64,000 bases of DNA, from the NCBI RefSeq assembly GCF_009720655.1, contig NZ_WNKS01000001.1:310001-374000 (forward strand), read 5' to 3'. The position numbers were made by a program, and so were the translations under genes. Origin of the DNA: Rhodoblastus acidophilus (GTDB taxonomy: Bacteria > Pseudomonadota > Alphaproteobacteria > Rhizobiales > Beijerinckiaceae). How positions within the stretch are numbered: the stretch's first letter is position 1; every line of letters begins with the position of its first letter. Below are positions 26,906 to 34,304 of the stretch, piece by piece. A model generated the notes under the pieces. It made no database searches and was not told the origin of the DNA. It saw only the letters and a list, made by a program, of their open reading frames with translations.

Positions 26906-26920
26906 GGCGAAATCTTCGCC
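26906..26920 (+). terminator. Short hairpin after ccrM
   Basis: A 6-bp stem GGCGAA / TTCGCC with a 3-base loop, 16 bases past the stop codon, followed by TTAATAAAG. It has only a weak U-tract. Confidence 0.35.
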
Positions 26921-26928
26921 TTAATAAA

Positions 26929-26957
26929 GTCTTTACCCTGTCGTTTCCAATCTGCGT
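26929..26957 (+). promoter_or_regulatory. Promoter-like block upstream of the proline-rich protein
   Basis: This copy of the ccrM-type block keeps GTCTTTACCCTG, then AATCT and CGT, with the same spacing, and lies 23 bases before the next start codon. The match suggests that the two genes share a regulator or a promoter class. Confidence 0.5.
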
Positions 26958-26980
26958 CGGAATGAGCTAACGACGCACGA

Positions 26981-27868
26981 ATGACCTATCTTCACCCGCC
27001 GCCCGGCGACGCCCCGGTGATCGTCACCAAGGACGTCGGCGGATATGTCGATCAATATGCCGCGATGACCCGTCTCTACGCCGAGACCGGGCGCGAGGTG
27101 CGGCTGCACGAATGCCGCTCCGCCTGCACGCTGGCGCTGAGCCTTCCCAATGTCTGCGTCTATCCGAGCAGCCTGCTGAAATTCCACAAGGCGTATAATC
27201 CGCTGAACAAAGAGGCCAACGACGAGGTCTCCGACCAGTTGATGGCCTCCTATCCCGCGGCGGTGCGCGAGCGGCTGGGCGATTTGACCCGCACCTACAA
27301 GGTTCTGACCGGCTCTGAACTGATTCGGCTGGGGATTCGCGACTGCAATCGGCCCGCCGGCCCCGCCTACGCCGTCGCCCGGGCGCGGCCAAAGCCCGGT
27401 GGAGCCGAGCCCGGTTTCTTGGGCAAGGTCGCCGAAATGTTTGCGCCGACTCCGACGGCGGTCCAGGTCGAACCCCGGCGCGTCCAGGTCGTCACCGCGC
27501 CGGTCAAGCCGGAGCCGCCGAAACCCGAGGCTGCGCCGCCCGCGCCCCAAGTTGCGCCGCCCGCGCCCCAAGTTGCGCCGCCCGAGGCCGCGCCGCCCAC
27601 GCCCGAACCCACGTCGGAAGTCCCGCTGCCGCCGGCGCGTCCCGCCGATCTCAACGCGCCGCCCGCCCCGCCGCCGCCGCAACGGGTCGCGACTCCCGCG
27701 CCGCCGCCGCCTCCGCCGCCACCGCCCGAGGTCACCGCTCCGGCGCCGCCGCCTCGCCCGCCGGAGATCAAGGTCGCCGCCTGGAACCGGCGCATCGCCG
27801 GCTCCGCGCCAATCCTGATCACGACGCGCTTCACGCCGTTCTCCTATCGCCTGCTGCCGAAGGGGTGA
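26981..27868 (+). CDS. COG3904-like protein with long proline-rich tail
   Basis: A 295-residue protein. Residues about 10-125 resemble the Clp-protease-like COG3904 group: the signature SACTLALSLPNVCVYP followed by KFHKAY. The rest (about 150-265) is almost all Pro, Ala, Val and Glu, with exact APQVAPP repeats, and ends in a short folded-looking tail. No signal peptide is seen from this start. Pro-rich tails of this sort often span the periplasm or bind other proteins. The function is unknown; the shared promoter block with ccrM hints at cell-cycle control. Confidence 0.6.
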   Translation: MTYLHPPPGDAPVIVTKDVGGYVDQYAAMTRLYAETGREVRLHECRSACTLALSLPNVCVYPSSLLKFHKAYNPLNKEANDEVSDQLMASYPAAVRERLGDLTRTYKVLTGSELIRLGIRDCNRPAGPAYAVARARPKPGGAEPGFLGKVAEMFAPTPTAVQVEPRRVQVVTAPVKPEPPKPEAAPPAPQVAPPAPQVAPPEAAPPTPEPTSEVPLPPARPADLNAPPAPPPPQRVATPAPPPPPPPPPEVTAPAPPPRPPEIKVAAWNRRIAGSAPILITTRFTPFSYRLLPKG

Positions 27869-27878
27869 TTTCGCGCGT

Positions 27879-28805
27879 TCAGCGTCGCCGGAAAACGCTC
27901 GTCAGTTGCGGCGCGCCTTCGGTCTCGATGAGCCCCCGTTCGCCCAAATCCTCAAGCGCGGCGAGGGTGGACAGCGCCGCCGCGCCTTTCAGCCGGGGAT
28001 CGAGCTTTTCGTAAACGCGCTCGACAATTTCGGGGATTTTTTGCGCGCCCGCGTCCAGCGCCGTGAGAATGGACGTCTCGCGCGCGCGTCGGTGATGTAA
28101 CAGCGCGCGGACAAAACGCTGGGGTTGCGAAATCGGCCCGCCATGTCCCGGCCAATAGATCGCATGATCGGCCTCGCGCAGCCGGGCGAGCGAGTCGATG
28201 TAGGGCCGCATCGCGCCGTCGGGCGGCGCGACGATGGACGTGGACCAGCCCATGATGTGATCGCCGGTGAACAGGGCCTTTTCCTGCGCCAGTTCGAAGC
28301 ACAGATGGTTCATCGTGTGGCCTGGCGTCGTCCAGGTTTTCAGGGCATAGCCGGGTCCGGCCACGATTTCGCCGTCGCTCAAAACCCGGTCCGGCGCATG
28401 GTCCGTGTCGTTGGAGGCGTCGAGCTTGTTGGTCTCGCCCAAGGCCAGTTCGCGCGCGGGAAAATGCGGCGCGCACCCCAAAATCTCCGCTCGCGTCGCC
28501 TTTTGCAGCGGGCGGGCGGCGGGGGAGTGGTCGCGATGCGTGTGGGTGATCAGAATTTTCGAAATCCGCTCGCCCGTCAGCCCGGCCAGCAGCGCCTCGA
28601 CATGCTCAGGAAGATCGGGGCCGGGATCGATGACGACGACATCGCCGGACCCGACGATATAGGTGCAGGTGCCGGTAAAAGTGAAGGGTCCGGGATTGGG
28701 CGCGACCAGCCGGCGCACCAGCGGCGAGACGCGCTGCATCTCGCCGGCCGGGGCGGAAAAACGCAGGTCGAAACGCGGCTCTTCACCGTTCGAAACGTCG
28801 GTCAT
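27879..28805 (-). CDS. Metallo-beta-lactamase-fold hydrolase (LACTB2-like)
   Basis: A 308-residue MBL-fold enzyme. The zinc motif THTHRDHSPAA is present, followed by TPGHTMNHLCF, TGDHIMGWSTSIV and a late WPGHGGPI. The C-terminal helical winged-helix-like part is as in the LACTB2 and related RNase/thioesterase-like proteins. A cytoplasmic enzyme; the substrate cannot be named. It starts 38 bases from the next minus-strand gene. Confidence 0.88.
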   Translation of the reverse strand: MTDVSNGEEPRFDLRFSAPAGEMQRVSPLVRRLVAPNPGPFTFTGTCTYIVGSGDVVVIDPGPDLPEHVEALLAGLTGERISKILITHTHRDHSPAARPLQKATRAEILGCAPHFPARELALGETNKLDASNDTDHAPDRVLSDGEIVAGPGYALKTWTTPGHTMNHLCFELAQEKALFTGDHIMGWSTSIVAPPDGAMRPYIDSLARLREADHAIYWPGHGGPISQPQRFVRALLHHRRARETSILTALDAGAQKIPEIVERVYEKLDPRLKGAAALSTLAALEDLGERGLIETEGAPQLTSVFRRR

Positions 28806-28843
28806 GGCGGCAGTCTGCGCCGCAAACGCCTGCGATCCAAGCC

Positions 28844-29218
28844 TTAATTGGTCTTCGTCGCGGTCCAGCGGCCGCCGCAGTAATCAGCGTTGGCCGACCA
28901 GGCGCCCGAGGCTGTCGAACCCTTCACCGAACCGTTGGCGCGCAGCGCCCGCTCGCCCTGGCTGAAGCGGCCGACGACGGTGTTGCTGGCGTCGATATAG
29001 CCCCAGGCCTCGCCGCTGGCGCCGTCAACGCCGACCACCTTGGCCTCGCGAATGGTGACGACCACATTGGCCGACGGCGTGCAAGCGCCAACCGTGGTTT
29101 GCAGGGACATGGTCCATTTGCCGTCAAAGGCGCGGGAGGCGAGGCCGCCGTCCTGCGACAGGGCAGGCAGTGGCGAGAGAACAAGAAGCAGCGGAACGAG
29201 CTTGCGGACAGCGCGCAC
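28844..29218 (-). CDS. Small secreted protein, unknown function
   Basis: A 124-residue exported protein with a signal peptide (VRAVRKLVPLLLVLSPLPALSQ) and a mature part of about 100 residues that looks like a beta-rich domain: FDGKWTMSLQT, VVTIREAKVVGV, GERALRANGSVKG and GGRWTA. Two cysteines (GACTP and DYCGG) may pair. The GTG start at 29218 has GGAGG six bases upstream; the frame is open far beyond but without signal or site. Confidence 0.65.
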   Translation of the reverse strand: MRAVRKLVPLLLVLSPLPALSQDGGLASRAFDGKWTMSLQTTVGACTPSANVVVTIREAKVVGVDGASGEAWGYIDASNTVVGRFSQGERALRANGSVKGSTASGAWSANADYCGGRWTATKTN

Positions 29219-29291
29219 GGAAAACCTCCGATGTCGGTATTTGCCGTACCGCTGCCATGTTTTCGCCCGATTGCATAGGGACCAAAGCGTG

Positions 29292-29317
29292 TGCGGCGCC
29301 ATTTTTTGGGCGCCGCA
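29292..29317 (-). terminator. Hairpin after mutA
   Basis: A 9-bp perfect stem (TGCGGCGCC / GGCGCCGCA) with an 8-base A/T-rich loop, 21 bases past the mutA stop codon. There is no T-run after the stem on the minus strand, so its role as a terminator is uncertain. Confidence 0.4.
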
Positions 29318-29337
29318 GCAAAATGGCCACGCCTGAG

Positions 29338-31146
29338 TTACGCGGCGTCGAGGGCCGCCGTCAGTTGCGCCAGCACGTCGCTGCCGACAAAGACGAAATC
29401 GGCGACGCCGGCTTCGCGCAGGGCGGCTTCGAGATCGCCGGGGCGGCCGGCGAACCAGACGGTCGCGCCCGCGTCCTTCAAAGCCTTGGCCGCCGCGACG
29501 CCGCTTTCGGCGTAAAGCGCGTCGGACGAGCACAGCACCGCGAGTTTGGCGCCGGACGCCTTGAACCCCGCCGCAAGCGCCGCCGTATCGGCGAAACCGT
29601 CGTTGGACAGGGCTTCGATGCCGCCGGCCTCGAAGACGTTCTTGGCAAAGGTCGCGCGCGCGGTGAAGGCGGCGATCGGGCCGAGGTTCGCCAAGAAGAT
29701 TTTTGGACGAGCGCCGGCTGCCTCCGCCTTGTCGCGCAACGCCTCGAACGGATGGGCGACGCGCTGCGGCGCGAGCGCCTTGGGGTTCGCGGCGGGCGCG
29801 GCCGGCGCCGGGATCAGCACCGCCACGGGCTTTTCGTTGATGTCGGGGAATTCCGAGGCGCCGGTCAGCGGCTCTTTTCGACGCGCGGTCGCCTTGGCGC
29901 GCTCGTTCGCGATCTTGGCGATTTCGCCGCCGATCAGACCGCTGGCGAGCGCCCTGGCGAGGCCGCCGGCCTTTTCGATGTCCTGGAACAGGCTGTAAGC
30001 CCGCTCAACCAGCGACTCGGTGAGCGCTTCGAAACCGCCCGAGCCGGCGGCGGGGTCGGCGACCTTGCCGAGGTTGGATTCCTCGAGCAGGACCAACTGG
30101 GTGTTGCGGGCGATGCGTCGTGCAAGAGCGTCGGGGAGGCCGATCGCCTGGGTGAAGGGCAGAACGGTGATGCTGTCGGCGCCGCCGAGGCCGGCGGAAA
30201 ACACGGCGACCGTTGAACGCAAATGGTTCACCCAGGGATCGCGGCGGGTCATCATGCGCCACGCGGTTTCGCCATGCACCCGAATCGGCCGGGGAGTCAG
30301 GCCGCAGGCGGTTTCGATGCTGGCCCAGAGACGGCGCAGGGCGCGGAATTTGGCCAGCGTCACGAATTCGTCGGCGTCGGCGGCGAGGCGGAAGTCGATT
30401 TTTTCGCGCGCCTCTTCCAGGGAAAGGCCGCCGGCCTCCAATGCGCGGAGGTAATCGACGCCCGCCGCCAGCGCAAAGGCGAGTTCCTGCGCCGGCGAAC
30501 CGCCGGCGGCGTGGACGATGCGGCCGTCCGCCGCCACAACTCCGCCAAATCCCTTTTCATGGAGCGCCTTGACCCGCGCGGCCAGCGCGAGGCCGGCTTT
30601 CGGCCAATCCAGCGCCTCGCCGGAGAGCGCGGCGGCGCCCAGCGGATCGAGCCCGAGCGAAAGGTCGAGTGTTTTCAGGTCATGGCCGGCGACCCGATTT
30701 TCAATCGCTTCGACAATGGCGGCAGTGTCGCCGGGCAGGTCGAAAACGATGCGCAGGCCCGCGTCGAGATAAACACCCTCCAGCGCGAGGGCGAGGGCGG
30801 CGGCGTCCTTCAGGCCGAAACCATAGGCGCCCGCCGAGCCGGCGAAGACCACATGCAGGCCGTTGGCGCCGTTTTCCAGATCGGTCAGCGCCAGCTTGTT
30901 GGCTTCCGCGCCCTCGGGATGATCGACGCGCGCGGTCACCGCCCAGTCGCCGGCGCCGCGGAAGGCGCGCGGTTTTCCGCTGGCGCGCGCGTAAAGCGGC
31001 TGGACGTCGAACCCGTCGTAGGTCTTGGAGATCAGGCGGGAGAATGGCGCGCCCTTGAGGGCGGCCTCGACCTTCTGGCGCCATTGCTCCTCGCTGGCGG
31101 GGGCGAACACATCGGCGAAGGGCGTGGCGGTTTCGGTCGCTGCCAT
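29338..31146 (-). CDS. mutA: Methylmalonyl-CoA mutase small (beta) subunit
   Basis: A 602-residue protein of the methylmalonyl-CoA mutase family. It keeps the N-terminal barrel region (TYDGFDVQPLYAR, RRDPWVNHLRSTVAVFSAGLGGAD in parts: MMTRRDPWVNH, LGGADSI) and a C-terminal flavodoxin-like domain, but that domain lacks the DxHxxG cobalamin-binding motif, so it is the non-catalytic small subunit. In the pathway it pairs with MutB and adenosylcobalamin to interconvert methylmalonyl-CoA and succinyl-CoA. AGGAGA lies seven bases before the ATG. MutB, usually immediately downstream, is not there. Confidence 0.9.
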   Translation of the reverse strand: MAATETATPFADVFAPASEEQWRQKVEAALKGAPFSRLISKTYDGFDVQPLYARASGKPRAFRGAGDWAVTARVDHPEGAEANKLALTDLENGANGLHVVFAGSAGAYGFGLKDAAALALALEGVYLDAGLRIVFDLPGDTAAIVEAIENRVAGHDLKTLDLSLGLDPLGAAALSGEALDWPKAGLALAARVKALHEKGFGGVVAADGRIVHAAGGSPAQELAFALAAGVDYLRALEAGGLSLEEAREKIDFRLAADADEFVTLAKFRALRRLWASIETACGLTPRPIRVHGETAWRMMTRRDPWVNHLRSTVAVFSAGLGGADSITVLPFTQAIGLPDALARRIARNTQLVLLEESNLGKVADPAAGSGGFEALTESLVERAYSLFQDIEKAGGLARALASGLIGGEIAKIANERAKATARRKEPLTGASEFPDINEKPVAVLIPAPAAPAANPKALAPQRVAHPFEALRDKAEAAGARPKIFLANLGPIAAFTARATFAKNVFEAGGIEALSNDGFADTAALAAGFKASGAKLAVLCSSDALYAESGVAAAKALKDAGATVWFAGRPGDLEAALREAGVADFVFVGSDVLAQLTAALDAA

Positions 31147-31286
31147 GACAAGTCTCCTATTTCGCGCCCTTTTGCCACGTCGCGCGGCCGCGCGCACCTT
31201 GTCTTTTGGCGAAGGGGAAACCTTTACCCAATGTTCATCCCAGCTTCTGACATAGTGGCCATTATTGCGACTCGGAGCATTGCGTC

Positions 31287-31610
31287 ATGGAATCCTATTT
31301 CCCCATCCTGATTTTTGTTTTTGCTGGATTTTGGCCGACGCTCGGCATGGTGAAGGGCCTCGGCCTTGTCGAGGGCATGGGCAGGCCTGTCGATACGCCC
31401 GACGTCTGGCTCATGACCTCGGCGGTGACGTTGATCCTGCTCTATTGTGCGGTCCACAGCGCGCTCGATCCTCAATTCCTGACCAAGGGGCAATCGGAAC
31501 GCGACAGCGATTCAGCGATCCCGCGCGCCGTCAAGGCGCTGTTGTTCTTCTGGGCGGCGCAGCCGTTGCCCGTGCTCTGGCTGATCACCCGCAAGAAACG
31601 CCGCCGTTAA
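31287..31610 (+). CDS. Small membrane protein
   Basis: A 107-residue protein with three predicted membrane helices (about 3-25, 42-60 and 82-100), a short polar loop (GQSERDSDS) and a basic C-terminal KKRRR. I do not recognise a family. GGAG lies about 11 bases before the ATG. It is divergent from mutA. Confidence 0.6.
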   Translation: MESYFPILIFVFAGFWPTLGMVKGLGLVEGMGRPVDTPDVWLMTSAVTLILLYCAVHSALDPQFLTKGQSERDSDSAIPRAVKALLFFWAAQPLPVLWLITRKKRRR

Positions 31611-31729
31611 CAAATGTTAACACTTTTCGTTTCCAAGATCAGCCCCGGACGCTGCGGCGTCGGTCCCATTGTCGCCGTGTTTCTCCCGCAGAAACGGCCG
31701 AGATTCTGCTTTTGGAAGTGAATGCACTG

Positions 31730-32926
31730 ATGTTTGCGCGAAAGACGGCGGCGGGCTTCGCCTTGCTCTCCCTGGCCCTGGCTCAAACCCTGTCGGGCTG
31801 CTCGACGGTGAGCATGGCCGAGGGCGGCGCCCATCCCGGCTCGCAGATGCAGGCGAGTTTTTCCAACGTGGGCGGCCTGTTTTCGGGCGGCCCTGACGCC
31901 CCCGCCTATTCGACCCGCATTTTCGTCGTATCGACGCGAAAGGGCGGCAATCATTCAACCGAGCTGACGCCTGGCGCCGTCGCGCGCTATTCGCTCGACA
32001 CGATCACCGTGCCGCCGGGCCACGAGGCTGGCGACCTGGAGCGCCCGAACTGGGGCGCGCCGGACCCGCGCCGTCACATCGCGGTCGCCGATCATTCGGC
32101 TCTGGACGACCGCGAGTTCCGCAGCCAGCTCGCGGCGCAGATTTCCGGTCGCGTTGGCCTCTCCCGCGACGTTCTGGTTTATGTCCACGGTTTCAACACA
32201 TCGCTCGACGACGCGCGCTTTCGGCTGGCGCAACTGGTGGTGGACGGCAATTTTTCCGGCGTCCCCGTGCTGTTCACCTGGCCGTCGAAATCGGCGCTGC
32301 TGGCTTATGGCGCGGACAAGGAGAGCGCCACGGCCTCGCGCGACGCCTATTTAAAAGTTCTCAATGAGATCGCGGCGACGCCGGGCGTGGGCCGGGTCCA
32401 CATTCTCGCGCACAGCATGGGCACTTGGCTCACCATGGAAACGCTTCGTGAAGCCGCGCTTTCGGGGACGCCCGATCTCAACGGCAAGCTCGGCCAGGTC
32501 CTGCTGGCGGCGCCGGACATCGACCTCTCCGTGTTCCGGCAGCAGATTTCCCGGCTCGACGCGTCAAAATTCTCGGTGTTTGTGTCGAAGGGCGACCGCG
32601 CCTTGCAATTGTCCGCGGGCTTGCAGGGCGACCGCCGCCTCGGCGCGCTCGACCCCGGCTCCAGCAGGGACCGCGAGCTGATCGACGGCCTCGGGGTCTC
32701 CGTCTACGACATCTCGGCTTTTTCCAGCGGTCTCATCGGCCACGACAATTACGCCAACGCCCCGGCCGTGGTGAGCCAGATCGGCGCGACGCTGAACAAG
32801 GCGCCGACCGACCAGGGGCAGGCGGTGATCGACGCCGGCGCCGACCGCAGCGTGCGCCCGGACCCCAGGGCGATCACGACGACGGATTTGCCGCCGGTGG
32901 CGGAAGAGCAGAAGGCCGCGCAATAG
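31730..32926 (+). CDS. Alpha/beta-hydrolase lipoprotein (DUF900/COG4782 type)
   Basis: A 398-residue protein with a lipoprotein signal peptide; the lipobox reads LSGC at about residues 23-26, so it should be anchored to a membrane. The hydrolase domain (about 140-320) has VLVYVHGFNT, the nucleophile elbow LAHSMGTW, and a late Asp/His region, as in the DUF900 esterase-like proteins. The substrate is unknown. Its stop codon TAG is the first three bases of a dispersed repeat, so the repeat supplies the end of the gene. Confidence 0.82.
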   Translation: MFARKTAAGFALLSLALAQTLSGCSTVSMAEGGAHPGSQMQASFSNVGGLFSGGPDAPAYSTRIFVVSTRKGGNHSTELTPGAVARYSLDTITVPPGHEAGDLERPNWGAPDPRRHIAVADHSALDDREFRSQLAAQISGRVGLSRDVLVYVHGFNTSLDDARFRLAQLVVDGNFSGVPVLFTWPSKSALLAYGADKESATASRDAYLKVLNEIAATPGVGRVHILAHSMGTWLTMETLREAALSGTPDLNGKLGQVLLAAPDIDLSVFRQQISRLDASKFSVFVSKGDRALQLSAGLQGDRRLGALDPGSSRDRELIDGLGVSVYDISAFSSGLIGHDNYANAPAVVSQIGATLNKAPTDQGQAVIDAGADRSVRPDPRAITTTDLPPVAEEQKAAQ

Positions 32927-32960
32927 AGCGTTTTCAAGCGAAGTGGATACTGGTTCGCGT
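32924..32960 (+). repeat. Dispersed repeat, partial copy
   Basis: TAGAGCGTTTTCAAGCGAAG followed by TGGATACTGGTTCGCGT matches the first part of the copies at 8796-8885, 49149-49253 and 63755-63857. The hairpin half is missing. The first TAG is the stop codon of the hydrolase gene. Confidence 0.7.
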
Positions 32961-32986
32961 TTCCACGAAACGTGAAAATGGTCTCG

Positions 32987-33427
32987 TCAGTCGGGCGTCC
33001 GCTCGAACGGGTCGATGACCTGGTCGTAGATCGGCGCGAAATGGCGGACGTTCCGCGTCAGCAGCGTGTGTCCATGGGCGGCGGCTGTGGCTGCAATGGC
33101 GATGTCGGCGAAGCCGGGCGCATGACCGGAGCCCCTGGCGCGGTCCGCCATTTCACCGGCGAGCTTCGCAGCTTGAAGGTCAAAAGTCAGAATGCGCGCG
33201 CCATAGAGGTGCTCGACGGCGCCCCACCAGGAGGCGAGATTTTCGGCCTTGCGGTGGGCGCCCTCGCGCCTCGCCTTGGCGATGCCGGCGCGGATTTCGG
33301 CCGATGTCACGACAGACAGAAACAGTTTTTCGGAGTTGCGCTCCAACCAAGTGAGCAAAATTTCTGGTCGTTCGGCGCGTGCGGGCGCCAAAGCCGAAAT
33401 GACATTGGTGTCGACGAGGAAGCTCAA
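32987..33427 (-). CDS. PIN-domain toxin (VapC/FitB-like)
   Basis: A PIN-domain ribonuclease, the likely toxin of a type II toxin-antitoxin pair. The 146-residue protein has the acidic metal-binding residues in FLVDTNVISAL, SAEIRAG and GFADIAIAATA, and a TLLTRNVRHF motif near the end, closest to FitB. The TTG start at 33427 overlaps the antitoxin stop codon as TTGA, which is the usual coupling for such pairs. The frame is open for 37 codons further, but that part lies inside the antitoxin gene. Confidence 0.87.
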   Translation of the reverse strand: MSFLVDTNVISALAPARAERPEILLTWLERNSEKLFLSVVTSAEIRAGIAKARREGAHRKAENLASWWGAVEHLYGARILTFDLQAAKLAGEMADRARGSGHAPGFADIAIAATAAAHGHTLLTRNVRHFAPIYDQVIDPFERTPD

Positions 33428-33666
33428 AACCCGGCGTCTCGCATCGGGCCGGGATCGCGGGGCGGCAAGTCGTCCGGCTCGAGCGGAGCCGAGGTCAGAA
33501 GCCGGGCGAAGCTTGGGACGTCGGAAAGGCGGCGCCATTCTTCCCAGGAAATGACCACGGCTTCCTTGCGTCCATGACGGGTGAGGACGACCGGTTCACC
33601 CGCCTTGGCGCCATCGACCACAGCCGACAAGGTGGCCTTGGCGTCCTTCAGTTGAATCTCACGCAT
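33424..33666 (-). CDS. Antitoxin of the Phd/YefM type
   Basis: An 80-residue antitoxin. The N-terminal MREIQLKDAKATLSAVVDGA and EPVVLTRHGRKEAVVIS are typical of the Phd/YefM DNA-binding fold, and the Pro/Asp-rich C-terminus is the part that would wrap the toxin. AGGAGG stands upstream of the ATG. A 17-bp palindrome at 33680-33696, in the promoter region, is the expected autoregulatory site. It overlaps the toxin gene by 4 bases. Confidence 0.88.
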   Translation of the reverse strand: MREIQLKDAKATLSAVVDGAKAGEPVVLTRHGRKEAVVISWEEWRRLSDVPSFARLLTSAPLEPDDLPPRDPGPMRDAGF

Positions 33667-33679
33667 CGCGGCCTCCTAA

Positions 33680-33696
33680 ATGACCACAGTGGTCAT
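33680..33696. promoter_or_regulatory. Palindromic operator of the toxin-antitoxin pair
   Basis: A perfect 17-bp palindrome, ATGACCAC-A-GTGGTCAT, ends 14 bases before the antitoxin start. Phd/YefM antitoxins bind such sites with their toxins to repress the operon. Confidence 0.75.
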
Positions 33697-33728
33697 ATTA
33701 GCATGGCGCCGGATGATTTCAATTCAAG

Positions 33729-34193
33729 TCAGGCCTTTTCGTCCAGCAGCGCCTTCAGCTTCTCGCTTTCCTCCGCTGACAGCGGCGCGGCGGGCGCGGC
33801 CTCGACCTTCCGGGTGCGGCTCTTGCGCCACACGAAAAAGCCGGCGATGGCGAACAGGGCGAAGGGGGAGAGCCACAGCGCCGCCGTGTCCCATTCGAAC
33901 GGCGGCTTGAGAAGAACGAAATTGCCGTAGCGGTCGACCAGAAAGGTTTTGATCTCCTGATCGCTCTTGCCAGCCTTGAGTTGCTCGCGGACCAAGGTTC
34001 GCAAATCCCGCGCGAGCGACGCGTCGGAATCGTCGATCGATTGATTCTGGCAGACGAGGCAGCGCAGCCCCGCCGAAATATCGCGCGCCCGTGACTCCAG
34101 CTTGGGGTCGGGCAGGATTTCGTCCGGCTGCAACGCGCTCGCCGGCGAGGCGAGCGCGGCGAGGGCAAAGAGGGCAATAAGAGTCTTGCGCAT
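33729..34193 (-). CDS. ccmH: Cytochrome c maturation protein CcmH (CycL)
   Basis: A periplasm-facing thiol protein that reduces the CXXC of apocytochrome c before haem is attached. The 154 residues have a signal sequence (1-20), the active motif LRCLVCQNQ with Cys45 and Cys48, and a membrane helix at about 105-122. It is the last gene of the ccmIEFH operon but lies 111 bases behind ccmF, and that gap contains a dispersed inverted repeat. Confidence 0.95.
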   Translation of the reverse strand: MRKTLIALFALAALASPASALQPDEILPDPKLESRARDISAGLRCLVCQNQSIDDSDASLARDLRTLVREQLKAGKSDQEIKTFLVDRYGNFVLLKPPFEWDTAALWLSPFALFAIAGFFVWRKSRTRKVEAAPAAPLSAEESEKLKALLDEKA

Positions 34194-34206
34194 TTAGCCT
34201 CCAAAG

Positions 34207-34295
34207 CCGTCATTGCGAGGAGCGTCAGCGACGAAGCAATCCGTCCCGCGGTTTGCACGCAAGGTGGATTGCGTCGCCGCGCTCGCAATGACGGC
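34207..34295. repeat. Dispersed inverted repeat between ccmF and ccmH
   Basis: GCCGTCATTGCGAG at 34207-34220 is the exact reverse complement of CTCGCAATGACGGC at 34282-34295. Partly complementary sequence with AAGCAATCC and GGATTGCG lies between. Elements of this form are known as common short intergenic repeats in many proteobacteria. In the mRNA it would fold as a long stem. Confidence 0.8.
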
Positions 34296-34304
34296 GATCA
34301 ATTT

